Below the pieces are notes generated by a model. That model was not told the DNA's origin and made no database searches. It was given only the letters and a program-made list of their open reading frames with translations. From JBCCSZ01 sp039199225 (GTDB taxonomy: Bacteria; Bacteroidota; Bacteroidia; Chitinophagales; Saprospiraceae): a DNA stretch of 28,112 bases. Positions 9,257 through 14,999 of the stretch are shown here, one piece after another (position 1 is the first letter of the stretch; the number at the start of each line of letters is the position of its first letter). The translations under genes were made by a program, and so were the position numbers. The stretch is from assembly GCA_039199225.1 (NCBI GenBank), contig JBCCSZ010000068.1, forward strand, positions 1 through 28,112, written 5' to 3'.

Positions 9257-9511
9257 AATTCAACTGTTTTGATATTTGGCAATGAGGATTTCGTATTCGT
9301 AGGTGGCGAGTAAGATTTGGGCAATGGATACAGCTCCGCTATTCTCAGTCCCATCAGTAACTTCCGGGCATAGTTCAGCTGTTTTCTGCTGTTTGGTTTG
9401 CAGAAATCTGGTTGTATTGAAATACCGTGCCGATGGCCATCCTTTTAGGTAAAAAAGGAAAATGAGAAAACCATCGTATGTCAAAAGAATAAATGCGGGT
9501 ATCGCAAACGT

Positions 9512-9549
9512 AAAAAAGAGCAGAGGACATTGGTCAATGGCCGTTCTGC
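9512..9549 (-). terminator. Leader terminator/attenuator upstream of the NRPS gene
   Basis: On the minus strand GCAGA (9545-9549) pairs with TCTGC (9520-9524). Inside, GG pairs with CC and CATT with AATG around a GACC loop, with a small bulge and one mismatch. TCTTTTTTACG follows at once. This is a good intrinsic terminator shape and it begins only about 15 nt after the start expected from the promoter at 9571-9601. It would end transcripts about 50 nt long unless antiterminated. About 255 nt of leader then precede the NRPS start, with no convincing ORF. Confidence 0.6.
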
Positions 9550-9570
9550 GGTTGGTTGTTAAATTCAAGT

Positions 9571-9601
9571 CAAATATACGGGTCTCTAACGGTGGAACAA
9601 A
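9571..9601 (-). promoter_or_regulatory. Consensus Bacteroidota promoter for the NRPS operon
   Basis: On the minus strand TTTG (9598-9601), exactly 19 nt, then TATATTTG (9571-9578) matches the Bacteroidota housekeeping consensus TTTG-N19-TAnnTTTG at every defined base. The transcription start is expected near 9564, giving a 5' leader of about 305 nt before the TTG start. It is the best promoter match I found in the window. Confidence 0.75.
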
Positions 9602-9710
9602 GTTTCTGTTACTGACAAAATGGGACATCATTGGACTAGGTTGGTGCATTATCAGCTATTTACAAAGTAAAACTTATAGTGCGGATATTGGTCAGCTAAG
9701 TACATGTATG

Positions 9711-9774
9711 GTCTGCCGACAGCTTCCGGTATCCAGGCGAACGATCCCCTATCACCGTTCCACTGTTGGCAGAC
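9711..9774. repeat. 12-bp inverted repeat between the HTH gene and the NRPS promoter
   Basis: GTCTGCCGACAG (9711-9722) and CTGTTGGCAGAC (9763-9774) pair over 12 bp with one G.U position. A short inner stem (GAACG/CGTTC) lies between them. No T-run follows on either strand. It sits about 20 nt past the HTH stop and about 110 nt upstream of the NRPS promoter. It could be a 3'-end structure of the antiterminator/HTH transcript or a protein-binding site. Confidence 0.5.
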
Positions 9775-9795
9775 ATCCAAACATTTTCTAAAGCG

Positions 9796-10008
9796 TCAAT
9801 TACCTGGGTTGCCAAACAGATCGTAGATCACTTGCTGGTCCTTTGGACTAATCAGCCGGTTGGGCAATTCGATATTGTATTTTTTCAGCCATCTGCGGAG
9901 TGTTCTGGGGCTGATGCCGTATTCATCCGCAATCTGCTGTCGTGTTTTTACTTTAAAAGCCACATGAGAAGACGTATGTGTATCCATGAGAAACATTGAT
10001 TTAATCAT
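9796..10008 (-). CDS. Small helix-turn-helix protein
   Basis: About 70 residues with one clear helix-turn-helix: TRQQIADEYGISPRTLRRWLKKYNIELPNR, where IADEYGIS is the first helix and turn and PRTLRRWLKK the recognition helix. The tail SPKDQQVIYDLFG is helical. It resembles short single-domain DNA-binding proteins common in Bacteroidota. The start is uncertain: ATGs at 10008, 9996 and 9987 are all in frame and none has a clear ribosome site. The one at 9987 gives a 63-residue protein. It lies between the UpxY gene and the NRPS on the same strand and may regulate the locus, but no target can be shown. Confidence 0.6.
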   Translation of the reverse strand: MIKSMFLMDTHTSSHVAFKVKTRQQIADEYGISPRTLRRWLKKYNIELPNRLISPKDQQVIYDLFGNPGN

Positions 10009-10058
10009 GATGGTATTGGTTTTTGTTGATCGAAAGGGATGTGGTTGACGGTACATAC

Positions 10059-10607
10059 TCAGCAGGCTCTGCTGTATTGTCGATTGTTTTCGATCACAAT
10101 CTTTTCGAGCCTTTGTATTTGCAGCGAATCCAATTCAAGTATGATCGAACGTTTGAGTAATTCGATTTCTACAACCAACATTCTTTTTGCACCTATCTTG
10201 ATGAACTTCCCTTCGACGCCGGCGAAAGGTCCGGCCGTTACTTTTACTTTTTCCCCTTTTCTCATATTGAGGTGTCCGACTTCCACCTTTCCAGAGACAA
10301 TTTTTTGAATGGAGTCAATCACTTTATCTGGAATAGACTCGGGGGTATCACCTGCACCGATCAGCCGGATTGCCCCTGGTAAATTAGCCACCTCCCATAT
10401 GTGGTGTTTGTCGATACGCACAAACAGGTAGCCTGGAAATAGGGGTGAAACGACTTTCTTTTTTCTGTCCGACCATTGCCGAATTTCTGTTTTAAAAGGG
10501 AGAAAAGATTCTATTTTTCTTTGGTCGAGATAAAACTGAACTTTTTTTTCGTGATTGGAATAGGTATACAGCGCATACCACAATAACTTATTACTGTATT
10601 TGTTCAT
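10059..10607 (-). CDS. UpxY-family transcription antiterminator (NusG paralogue)
   Basis: 182 residues. An NGN domain (LWYALYTYSNHEKKVQFYLDQ, FLPFKTEIRQWSDRKKKVVSPLFPGYLFVR, about residues 8-110) is followed by a KOW domain (MRKGEKVKVTAGPFAGVEGKFIKIG, about 115-140). This layout and length are those of UpxY/LoaP-type NusG paralogues. In Bacteroides they antiterminate capsule operons, and in bacilli (LoaP) antibiotic operons, by loading on RNA polymerase in the 5' leader. Here it precedes a long NRPS operon whose leader holds a terminator-like hairpin, so it is probably the dedicated antiterminator. The ATG at 10607 matches the family start. Palindromic sequences lie in its 5' region. Confidence 0.9.
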   Translation of the reverse strand: MNKYSNKLLWYALYTYSNHEKKVQFYLDQRKIESFLPFKTEIRQWSDRKKKVVSPLFPGYLFVRIDKHHIWEVANLPGAIRLIGAGDTPESIPDKVIDSIQKIVSGKVEVGHLNMRKGEKVKVTAGPFAGVEGKFIKIGAKRMLVVEIELLKRSIILELDSLQIQRLEKIVIENNRQYSRAC

Positions 10608-10648
10608 AATTTTTTAAGCTTTGGAGTAAAGTAATCTTATTGGGCTAT

Positions 10649-10664
10649 CTGAATAAATATTCAG
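10649..10664. promoter_or_regulatory. 16-bp palindrome upstream of the antiterminator gene
   Basis: CTGAATA-AA-TATTCAG is a perfect inverted repeat about 42 nt upstream of the antiterminator start. Its size and position suit a dimeric repressor or activator site. The regulator is unknown; the HTH protein next door is one candidate. Confidence 0.4.
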
Positions 10665-10689
10665 TGTATTTGAACTTTCTCAAAAGAAA

Positions 10690-10727
10690 CCTTAATTTTA
10701 GCATGCTATAATTGTAGGAAATTAAGG
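10690..10727. promoter_or_regulatory. Nested palindromes upstream of the antiterminator gene
   Basis: CCTTAATTT (10690-10698) and AAATTAAGG (10719-10727) are perfect 9-bp inverted arms. Between them lies the 10-bp palindrome TAGCATGCTA (10699-10708). It is in the long 5' region of the antiterminator gene, where no gene is visible between 10608 and 10906. It could be an operator or an RNA hairpin. Confidence 0.4.
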
Positions 10728-10831
10728 AATTGTAAAGCAGAGCGTCCTCGGCACTAACACCGCTTATACAGGACATAATCCACATTTAATCAATTAATTA
10801 CAACCTAGAGCTTAAGATATTTAAGACTTGC

Positions 10832-10902
10832 AGGGGGTCATCTCAATTAGTTTTAGATTATTAAATTTTCAACAACTTTAAACTAAGACCCCCTTGTTTT
10901 TT
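10832..10902 (+). terminator. Long-loop hairpin with T-run, possible terminator on the plus strand
   Basis: AGGGGGTC (10832-10839) pairs with GACCCCCT (10887-10894), and TTAGTTT (10847-10853) with AAACTAA (10880-10886). TTGTTTTTT follows on the plus strand. No plus-strand gene leads into it, so it may instead be a structure in the minus-strand transcript between the ABC ATPase and the antiterminator gene. It overlaps copy C of the repeated leader element. Confidence 0.4.
10839..10888 (-). repeat. Repeated promoter-leader-ATG element, copy C
   Basis: On the minus strand TTAGTTTAAAG, TTGTTGAAAATTTAA and CTAATTGAGATGACC line up with copies B (12722-12772) and A (13210-13259). The ATG at 10841 opens only a six-codon frame (MTPCKS, stop at 10821). 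The element precedes the antiterminator gene by about 230 nt and could be its promoter and leader start, although its -7-like box (TTAGTTTA) is poor. Confidence 0.45.
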
Positions 10903-10906
10903 CTCC

Positions 10907-11596
10907 TCAGGCGTGAAATTCTGTGATGATGTTCTCGCTGATCACGCTTCCATCCAACAGGCGAATAATTCGGTTGCCAAATTCAGCACAATGCGGAGAG
11001 TGTGTCACCATAATAATGGTGGTTCCTTTCTTATTGAGACGCAACAACAGCCTCATCACATCATTGCCATTGGTACTATCCAGGTTTCCAGTAGGCTCAT
11101 CCGCTAGTATCAGTCGAGGCTCGTTTACAATGGCTCTGGCCACGGCCACCCTTTGCTGCTGTCCTCCGGAGAGTTGTTGCGGAAAATGGTCCTTGCGATG
11201 CATCATAGACATTTCTTCCAGCAACTCTTCGACGCGCTGCTTGCGCTGCTTGGAAGGGACTTTGGTGTAGAGCATCGGCAGTTCAATGTTTTCAGAAACG
11301 GTCAATTCATCGATGAGGTTGAAGCTCTGAAAGACAAAGCCGATGTTGTACTTCCGGATATTGGCCAACTGACGTTCTGAGAAGTTGCTGACCTCTTCGC
11401 CCATAAACTTGTAGGAGCCGCCAGAGGCAGTATCCAGCAGACCCAACACATTCATCAGAGTGGACTTGCCACAGCCGGAAGGTCCCATGATAGAGACAAA
11501 TTCCCCAGCCAAAATCTCAATGTCGACCTCGTTCAGGGCAGTTGTTTCTATCTCACCAGCCCGATAGACTTTCATTAATTTATCTGTTTTTATCAT
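10907..11596 (-). CDS. ABC transporter ATPase, MacB/LolD type
   Basis: 229 residues with all nucleotide-binding motifs: Walker A GPSGCGKST, Q-loop VFQSFNL, signature LSGGQQQRVAVARA, Walker B LILADEPTGNLD and H-loop VTHSPH. The N-terminus IKTDKLMKVYRAGEIETTALN is typical of the ATPases that partner the long Bacteroidota MacB-like permeases. I chose ATG 11596 for that reason; an ATG at 11611 adds MNLID. No permease is adjacent. The only one in the window is at 326-2695, on the same strand beyond the NRPS, so the two probably form one exporter bracketing the biosynthetic genes. It starts 38 nt after the Cys-rich protein and is probably co-transcribed with it. Confidence 0.93.
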   Translation of the reverse strand: MIKTDKLMKVYRAGEIETTALNEVDIEILAGEFVSIMGPSGCGKSTLMNVLGLLDTASGGSYKFMGEEVSNFSERQLANIRKYNIGFVFQSFNLIDELTVSENIELPMLYTKVPSKQRKQRVEELLEEMSMMHRKDHFPQQLSGGQQQRVAVARAIVNEPRLILADEPTGNLDSTNGNDVMRLLLRLNKKGTTIIMVTHSPHCAEFGNRIIRLLDGSVISENIITEFHA

Positions 11597-11634
11597 GTCG
11601 ATTAGATTCAATATGTGTAGAAATAAGATTCGCT

Positions 11635-12114
11635 TTATATAGATATTGGCCTTTCTGTCAATGGCTGGCCGTCAGATGTAGGAATTTGCAAGGTTGGGCA
11701 GGTAACCTTCACAAGGCCATCCACCAGTTGGACCGGATAGGCTCCTTTGGCAATGCCGAATTGAACAGCTGCTTCAATTTCATCGATGTAGAAAAAATCC
11801 TCCTCAATCAGAAAGTGTCCGGAGAGGAAATACTTCTTAAAGCTAGCTCGACCGATGGAGCTTCTCAGGAAATGTATTTCAACCAATTCATTGTCCAACA
11901 ATGTGACAATGCCCTTACAAGAGTGTCTGCATTGACAGTTACAGCCTTTTCTCTTCTTTTCGACCGGCCGGACCGCCCTTACCTGGCTGATCGGTGTAAT
12001 GCGGCAAATACCAAAGTTTTTACAATTTTTACTCAGCACCCCCAACTCAATTCCCGCCATGAACTGAGCCTTTATAGTAGGATACTTACGAGTAATGACC
12101 ATTTGATTCTTCAT
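11635..12114 (-). CDS. Conserved-looking Cys-rich protein of unknown function
   Basis: 159 residues, no signal peptide. Features seen: CKNFGICRITPI near residue 33, a basic/cysteine patch (KKRKGCNCQCRHSCKG, about 54-69), an acidic-hydrophobic middle (FLIEEDFFYIDEIEAAVQFGI) and a closing strand-rich GAYPVQLVDGLVKVTC. The layout recalls short Bacteroidota proteins of unknown function that start with a basic segment and an FG(I/V)C-type motif. I cannot name the family. The four-Cys patch could bind metal. The start is either ATG 12114 or 12102; the in-frame stretch up to 12225 looks non-coding. It lies 38 nt before the ABC ATPase on the same strand and may serve the exporter or its cargo. Confidence 0.65.
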   Translation of the reverse strand: MKNQMVITRKYPTIKAQFMAGIELGVLSKNCKNFGICRITPISQVRAVRPVEKKRKGCNCQCRHSCKGIVTLLDNELVEIHFLRSSIGRASFKKYFLSGHFLIEEDFFYIDEIEAAVQFGIAKGAYPVQLVDGLVKVTCPTLQIPTSDGQPLTERPISI

Positions 12115-12248
12115 GATTAGGTTGGGTGCATTCCAATGATAGCAAGACATAAGGCGTTGGATTTCGATTTTAAAGAATGTTTTTGTGTGGGTAAGGCTCC
12201 GCCAACCCGACCCCCAATCGATCATTGAGGAGAAGAGGTTTTGGGCCG

Positions 12249-12349
12249 GTTCGAATCAAATCCGACCGGAATTCCTATTAAAGAAGTAGAGCCTTTGTAG
12301 CCACTGCGCGGAGGCAGCAGATTACACCTTGCTTGTTCGAATCGTATCC
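12249..12349. repeat. Pair of near-identical 15-mers in small hairpins
   Basis: GTTCGAATCAAATCC (12249-12263) and GTTCGAATCGTATCC (12335-12349) differ at two bases. Each lies in a short hairpin (CCGGT/ACCGG for the first, CTTGT/ACAAG for the second). The sequence resembles a tRNA T-arm but no acceptor stem or anticodon arm can be drawn around it. It may be a structured leader of the Cys-rich gene or a remnant repeat. Confidence 0.35.
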
Positions 12350-12394
12350 AGTTGACAAGACCGGATATTTGCTCTTCACGTTTGGGTCGACCAT
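12278..12394 (-). CDS. Possible 38-residue peptide with a Cys-Cys pair
   Basis: The ORF reads MVDPNVKSKYPVLSTGYDS, continues with an ICCLR motif and ends in TKALLL. It starts about 9 nt after a good -7 box on the same strand and precedes the Cys-rich gene and ABC ATPase. It has no signal peptide. A short peptide ahead of a transporter could be a modified-peptide precursor, but no modifying enzyme of a known class is present and chance is a fair alternative. Confidence 0.25.
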   Translation of the reverse strand: MVDPNVKSKYPVLSTGYDSNKQGVICCLRAVATKALLL

Positions 12395-12402
12395 TTTTAT
12401 TT

Positions 12403-12410
12403 CAAAAATA
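12403..12410 (-). promoter_or_regulatory. -7 box (TATTTTTG) ahead of the 12.3-kb leader
   Basis: On the minus strand TATTTTTG fits TAnnTTTG. No TTTG or TTG is found 19 nt upstream. A transcript from here would run through the 38-codon ORF and the GTTCGAATC repeats into the Cys-rich gene and the ABC ATPase. Confidence 0.35.
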
Positions 12411-12576
12411 GCCGGAATAAGCATTAATTATAAGGACAGATGTGGACAGATAGTTTTATCAAAAATCTACCTAAATTTGCCTTAAAAATCACAAGCAACT
12501 AAAAATCAATGTTTTGTAAAATCGAAATCTAAATTTTCGAGTAAGTATCAAATCAACTTACTTTTACGTTATTTCA

Positions 12577-12584
12577 TACCTTTG
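12577..12584 (+). promoter_or_regulatory. -7 box (TACCTTTG) for a plus-strand transcript
   Basis: TACCTTTG fits the Bacteroidota -7 consensus. No -33 TTTG lies at the right distance. No plus-strand protein gene follows before 13445, so if active it makes a non-coding RNA or a very long leader. Confidence 0.35.
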
Positions 12585-12589
12585 GCCGT

Positions 12590-12720
12590 AAAACAGCGTA
12601 GGCCGTCTCACTAACGAGTCATTGTAAATCAATCACCAATTCGAGTATGTAAATTATTCTAATGATACCAGGACGGAAAGCACAGCCCTTGGGCAAGGGC
12701 GTTTTCTACAGGTAATTGGG
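12590..12720 (+). ncRNA. Candidate structured RNA
   Basis: Downstream of the TACCTTTG box, GGAAAGC (about 12674-12680) can pair with GTTTTCT (12702-12708) around the perfect hairpin GCCCTT-GGGC-AAGGGC. Flanking ACC can close with GGT, and an outer ACCAATT/AATTGG pairing is possible. Because the hairpin is symmetric it would also form in minus-strand RNA. I could not match it to tmRNA, RNase P, SRP RNA or a known riboswitch. Confidence 0.25.
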
Positions 12721-12724
12721 TCAT
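12659..12724 (-). CDS. Possible 21-residue leader peptide in repeated element B
   Basis: The ORF reads MTQLPVENALAQGLCFPSWYH and starts at the ATG that ends element copy B. The GCCCTT-GGGC-AAGGGC hairpin lies inside it. In copy A the equivalent ATG opens a 92-codon ORF, also with a hairpin about 20 nt in. It may be a leader peptide or simply a decayed gene start. Confidence 0.25.
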   Translation of the reverse strand: MTQLPVENALAQGLCFPSWYH

Positions 12725-12772
12725 ATCAATCAGTTTAAGTTAGCTTTTAAATTTTCAACACTTTAAAAATAC
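12722..12772 (-). repeat. Repeated promoter-leader-ATG element, copy B
   Basis: On the minus strand a TATTTTTA box is followed by AAGTGTTGAAAATTTAAAAG and CTGATTGATATGACC, aligned with copies A and C over the whole ~50 bp. The closest match is to copy A around AAGTGTTGAAA. Confidence 0.55.
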
Positions 12773-12933
12773 TGCTAAATATTTACTATTTTGGTGACAG
12801 TATAGTATATTTAGGCTTTGGTGAAACAATGTTCTAAAGGCGATTAAAAGTTGCACACCTCTGGTTTTCAAACACTTGCAAAAGCACAATAAGTCTTAGT
12901 TAGTCACCTTTAGGAGGCTCAATAATTGTCGAG

Positions 12934-13212
12934 CTATTTTCGTTTAATCTTAAACAAAGTCTTAAACTCTACAAAAGTTAAATAACTGCTGCTCATTTCG
13001 AGCAACTTTCGACATACCCTGGCCTCCTGAAAAGCTGATGATACCTCTTTCAAGAATGCATCGCCTTTTCGACCGCCTGCTATCTGGCCAGATAAAACTT
13101 TACTGCTCAATGATTCGGTCACGGTACCCCACGGGTCTGTACCGAAAGGAGCCAAGTTCAACAACCTTAGAAGACGGAGTGCCTTGGCACTCAATGCAAG
13201 CTCATTTGCCAT
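12934..13212 (-). CDS. Hypothetical 92-residue protein
   Basis: The ORF starts MANELALSAKALRLLRLLN and ends FKTLFKIKRK. It is mostly helical and basic, without a signal peptide, membrane helix or family I recognise. Support: it starts at the ATG of repeated element A, 40 nt after a good -7 box (TATCTTTG). An internal perfect hairpin GAGTGCC-AA-GGCACTC lies about 20 nt after the start. Codon use is unremarkable, and an overlapping plus-strand ORF has no such support. No same-strand neighbour follows closely. Confidence 0.4.
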   Translation of the reverse strand: MANELALSAKALRLLRLLNLAPFGTDPWGTVTESLSSKVLSGQIAGGRKGDAFLKEVSSAFQEARVCRKLLEMSSSYLTFVEFKTLFKIKRK

Positions 13213-13259
13213 ATCTGATTAGCTTTAGAGTGTTTTAAACTTTCAACACTTCAAAGATA
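13210..13259 (-). repeat. Repeated promoter-leader-ATG element, copy A
   Basis: On the minus strand TATCTTTG, AAGTGTTGAAAGTTTAAAACA and CTAATCAGATATGGC. This copy has the best -7 box of the three and the longest following ORF. Confidence 0.55.
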
Positions 13260-13280
13260 AGCGGCCCTACCCGCCCCAAA
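13252..13280 (-). promoter_or_regulatory. Probable promoter of the 92-residue ORF
   Basis: TATCTTTG (13252-13259) is preceded by TTTG (13277-13280) with a 17-nt spacer, two short of the usual 19. The start would be near 13245, leaving about 30 nt before the ATG. The -7 box is part of repeated element A, the -33 box is not. Confidence 0.45.
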
Positions 13281-13444
13281 TATGACAAAAAAGAGGTTGC
13301 AGATTTCGATAAATAATCGGAAAATAGGGTATTCAGATACATTAGCATCTGATTATCAGCAACTTGATAGCTTCAAAAATTTCATCTAGATAACTATTTC
13401 TTTTGTGAGAATTTCTTTTTCTAGTTCCAACAAGTCCTATACGT

Positions 13445-14986
13445 ATGAGAAACCTTATAGAAATAGCCAATATCATTCGCAACATTCGGGTAAAGTCGAC
13501 CGATCTGTTGATCGTCAATAAAAAGAAAAAGACCAACCCCAACATTTTTTTCGAAAAAATACTGGCTGGTGATTTCAAGACCGACCTAGACGCTTCTCAG
13601 TTTTTCTTTAATACGGACACCAATTCGTCCAGTTATAAAAACCTGAAGCGTTCACTGCGCCAAAAAATCATCAGTACGCTCTTTTTCATCGAACCTAGCA
13701 CCGGTCAAAGCGACTACGAGAAATCGTTTTTATATTGTTGCAAGAATATGTTTGCTGCGCGCATCCTCATCTTCCTGCAAGCCCACACTGCTGGCTCCGA
13801 TATGTGCAAGCGGGTCTTCTCCAAAGCTATGGAGTTTGAACTGACTGAGTTCATCATCGATGCCGGACGCTACCTACGCCTCCATTTGGGGACGCGCTAT
13901 GGCGATCGAGAAAAATTCAATTACTTCAACGACATTTATAAAAAGTATTCCAAAGTGCGCGAGGCCGAATTGCTGGCCGAGGAGTACTACATCCGGTTGA
14001 TCCTCCCGAAGGTGCAAAAGAAGTCGAGCGACGAAGAGACCCACTTGAAAGCCGAAGAATTTTACCTGGAGCTTCGTCCTTTGCTGGACGAATACCAGTC
14101 GCCCTTTCTGCATTTCATCGGTCGTTATCTCAAGGTCATTTCGCTGATGAGCATCAACAATTATGAAGAGACCATCCAAGTCTGTGAGGAGGCCATCCGC
14201 TTTTTTGAGGCCAAACCCTACACTTATAAAACCCCCTTGAGGGTCTTTTTGCACAACCAGTTGGTCTGTTATACCCAGCTCAAGGAATACGAGAAAGGAA
14301 CAAAGGTTGTGGAAAAGAGCAACCTCATGGTTCGCCCTGGCACCTACAGCTGGTTTCAAAACAATGAGTTAAATTTGATTTTGGCTCTGCACTCCAGGAG
14401 CTATAAGGCATCTGTCGAAATCCTGGAAACATCGCTCAACCAGCGCAAGTTCAAATCCATGCCGCTGGTCGTTCGGGAACAATGGCTGATCTACGAATCC
14501 TATGTCTATTTTCTGATCACCATCGGTAAGATACAACTGCCCGAAGACCGCTTGAATCGCTTCAAGTTGGGTAAATTCCTCAACAGCATACCGACCTACT
14601 CGAAAGATAAAAGGGGATTGAATATCCCAATCCTCATCATACAGATTTTGTACATGATCGTCAAAAAGGACTACGATAAATCCATTGACCGGATAGAGGC
14701 CATCGAAAAGTATTGCTCCCGCTACCTGACCGACCAGAGCAATCTTCGGAGCAATTGCTTCATTAAGATGCTGCTGCAAATACCCATCTCTGGTTTTCAC
14801 AAAGCAGGGGTCGAAAGACGCACCCAAAAGTACTACAAGCGACTGACCGCCACACCACTGAACATCAGCAAGCAACCCCATGAAGTGGAGATCATCCCGT
14901 ACGAAGATTTATGGGAATTCGTCATGGAGTCTCTTGGGACCAAGTTTTACCAAAATCGGGGCGCTGCGCGCAGCACTTCCAGGTGA
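13445..14986 (+). CDS. Large alpha-helical (TPR-like) protein of unknown function
   Basis: 513 residues, no signal peptide or membrane helix. It is almost wholly helical, with a pattern of paired helices: an N-terminal segment (FFEKILAGDF, then SSYKNLKRSLRQKIISTLFFIE), then repeats such as HFIGRYLKVISLMSINNYEETIQVCEEAIRFFEAKP and LHNQLVCYTQLKEYEKGTKVVEKS, which look like degenerate TPRs. Proteins of this length and opening (a regulator-like N-terminus followed by helical repeats) occur in several copies in Saprospiria genomes, to my recollection, without known function. It probably binds a protein partner. The ATG at 13445 is the first in frame. It converges on the CHAT gene with a 13-nt gap and no visible terminator. 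Confidence 0.8.
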   Translation: MRNLIEIANIIRNIRVKSTDLLIVNKKKKTNPNIFFEKILAGDFKTDLDASQFFFNTDTNSSSYKNLKRSLRQKIISTLFFIEPSTGQSDYEKSFLYCCKNMFAARILIFLQAHTAGSDMCKRVFSKAMEFELTEFIIDAGRYLRLHLGTRYGDREKFNYFNDIYKKYSKVREAELLAEEYYIRLILPKVQKKSSDEETHLKAEEFYLELRPLLDEYQSPFLHFIGRYLKVISLMSINNYEETIQVCEEAIRFFEAKPYTYKTPLRVFLHNQLVCYTQLKEYEKGTKVVEKSNLMVRPGTYSWFQNNELNLILALHSRSYKASVEILETSLNQRKFKSMPLVVREQWLIYESYVYFLITIGKIQLPEDRLNRFKLGKFLNSIPTYSKDKRGLNIPILIIQILYMIVKKDYDKSIDRIEAIEKYCSRYLTDQSNLRSNCFIKMLLQIPISGFHKAGVERRTQKYYKRLTATPLNISKQPHEVEIIPYEDLWEFVMESLGTKFYQNRGAARSTSR

Positions 14987-14999
14987 TACCAAGAGAGTT

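Noticed and set aside
9260..9649. 129-codon minus-strand ORF directly upstream of the NRPS
   Set aside because: Its only ATGs lie upstream of the consensus NRPS promoter, the leader terminator falls inside it, and the sequence resembles no protein. It is best seen as a chance open frame across the leader.
11542..12120. 192-codon plus-strand ORF
   Set aside because: Antisense to the Cys-rich protein and the start of the ATPase gene; no promoter or family support.
12241..12265. GGTTCGAATC resembling a tRNA T-loop
   Set aside because: No acceptor stem, D-arm or anticodon arm can be drawn on either strand; the same 15-mer occurs again at 12335.
12670..12700. ACCAGGACGGAAAGCACAGCC resembling the SRP RNA apical domain
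   Set aside because: The bases around GGAA cannot pair as helix 8 requires, and a different hairpin with GTTTTCT fits better.
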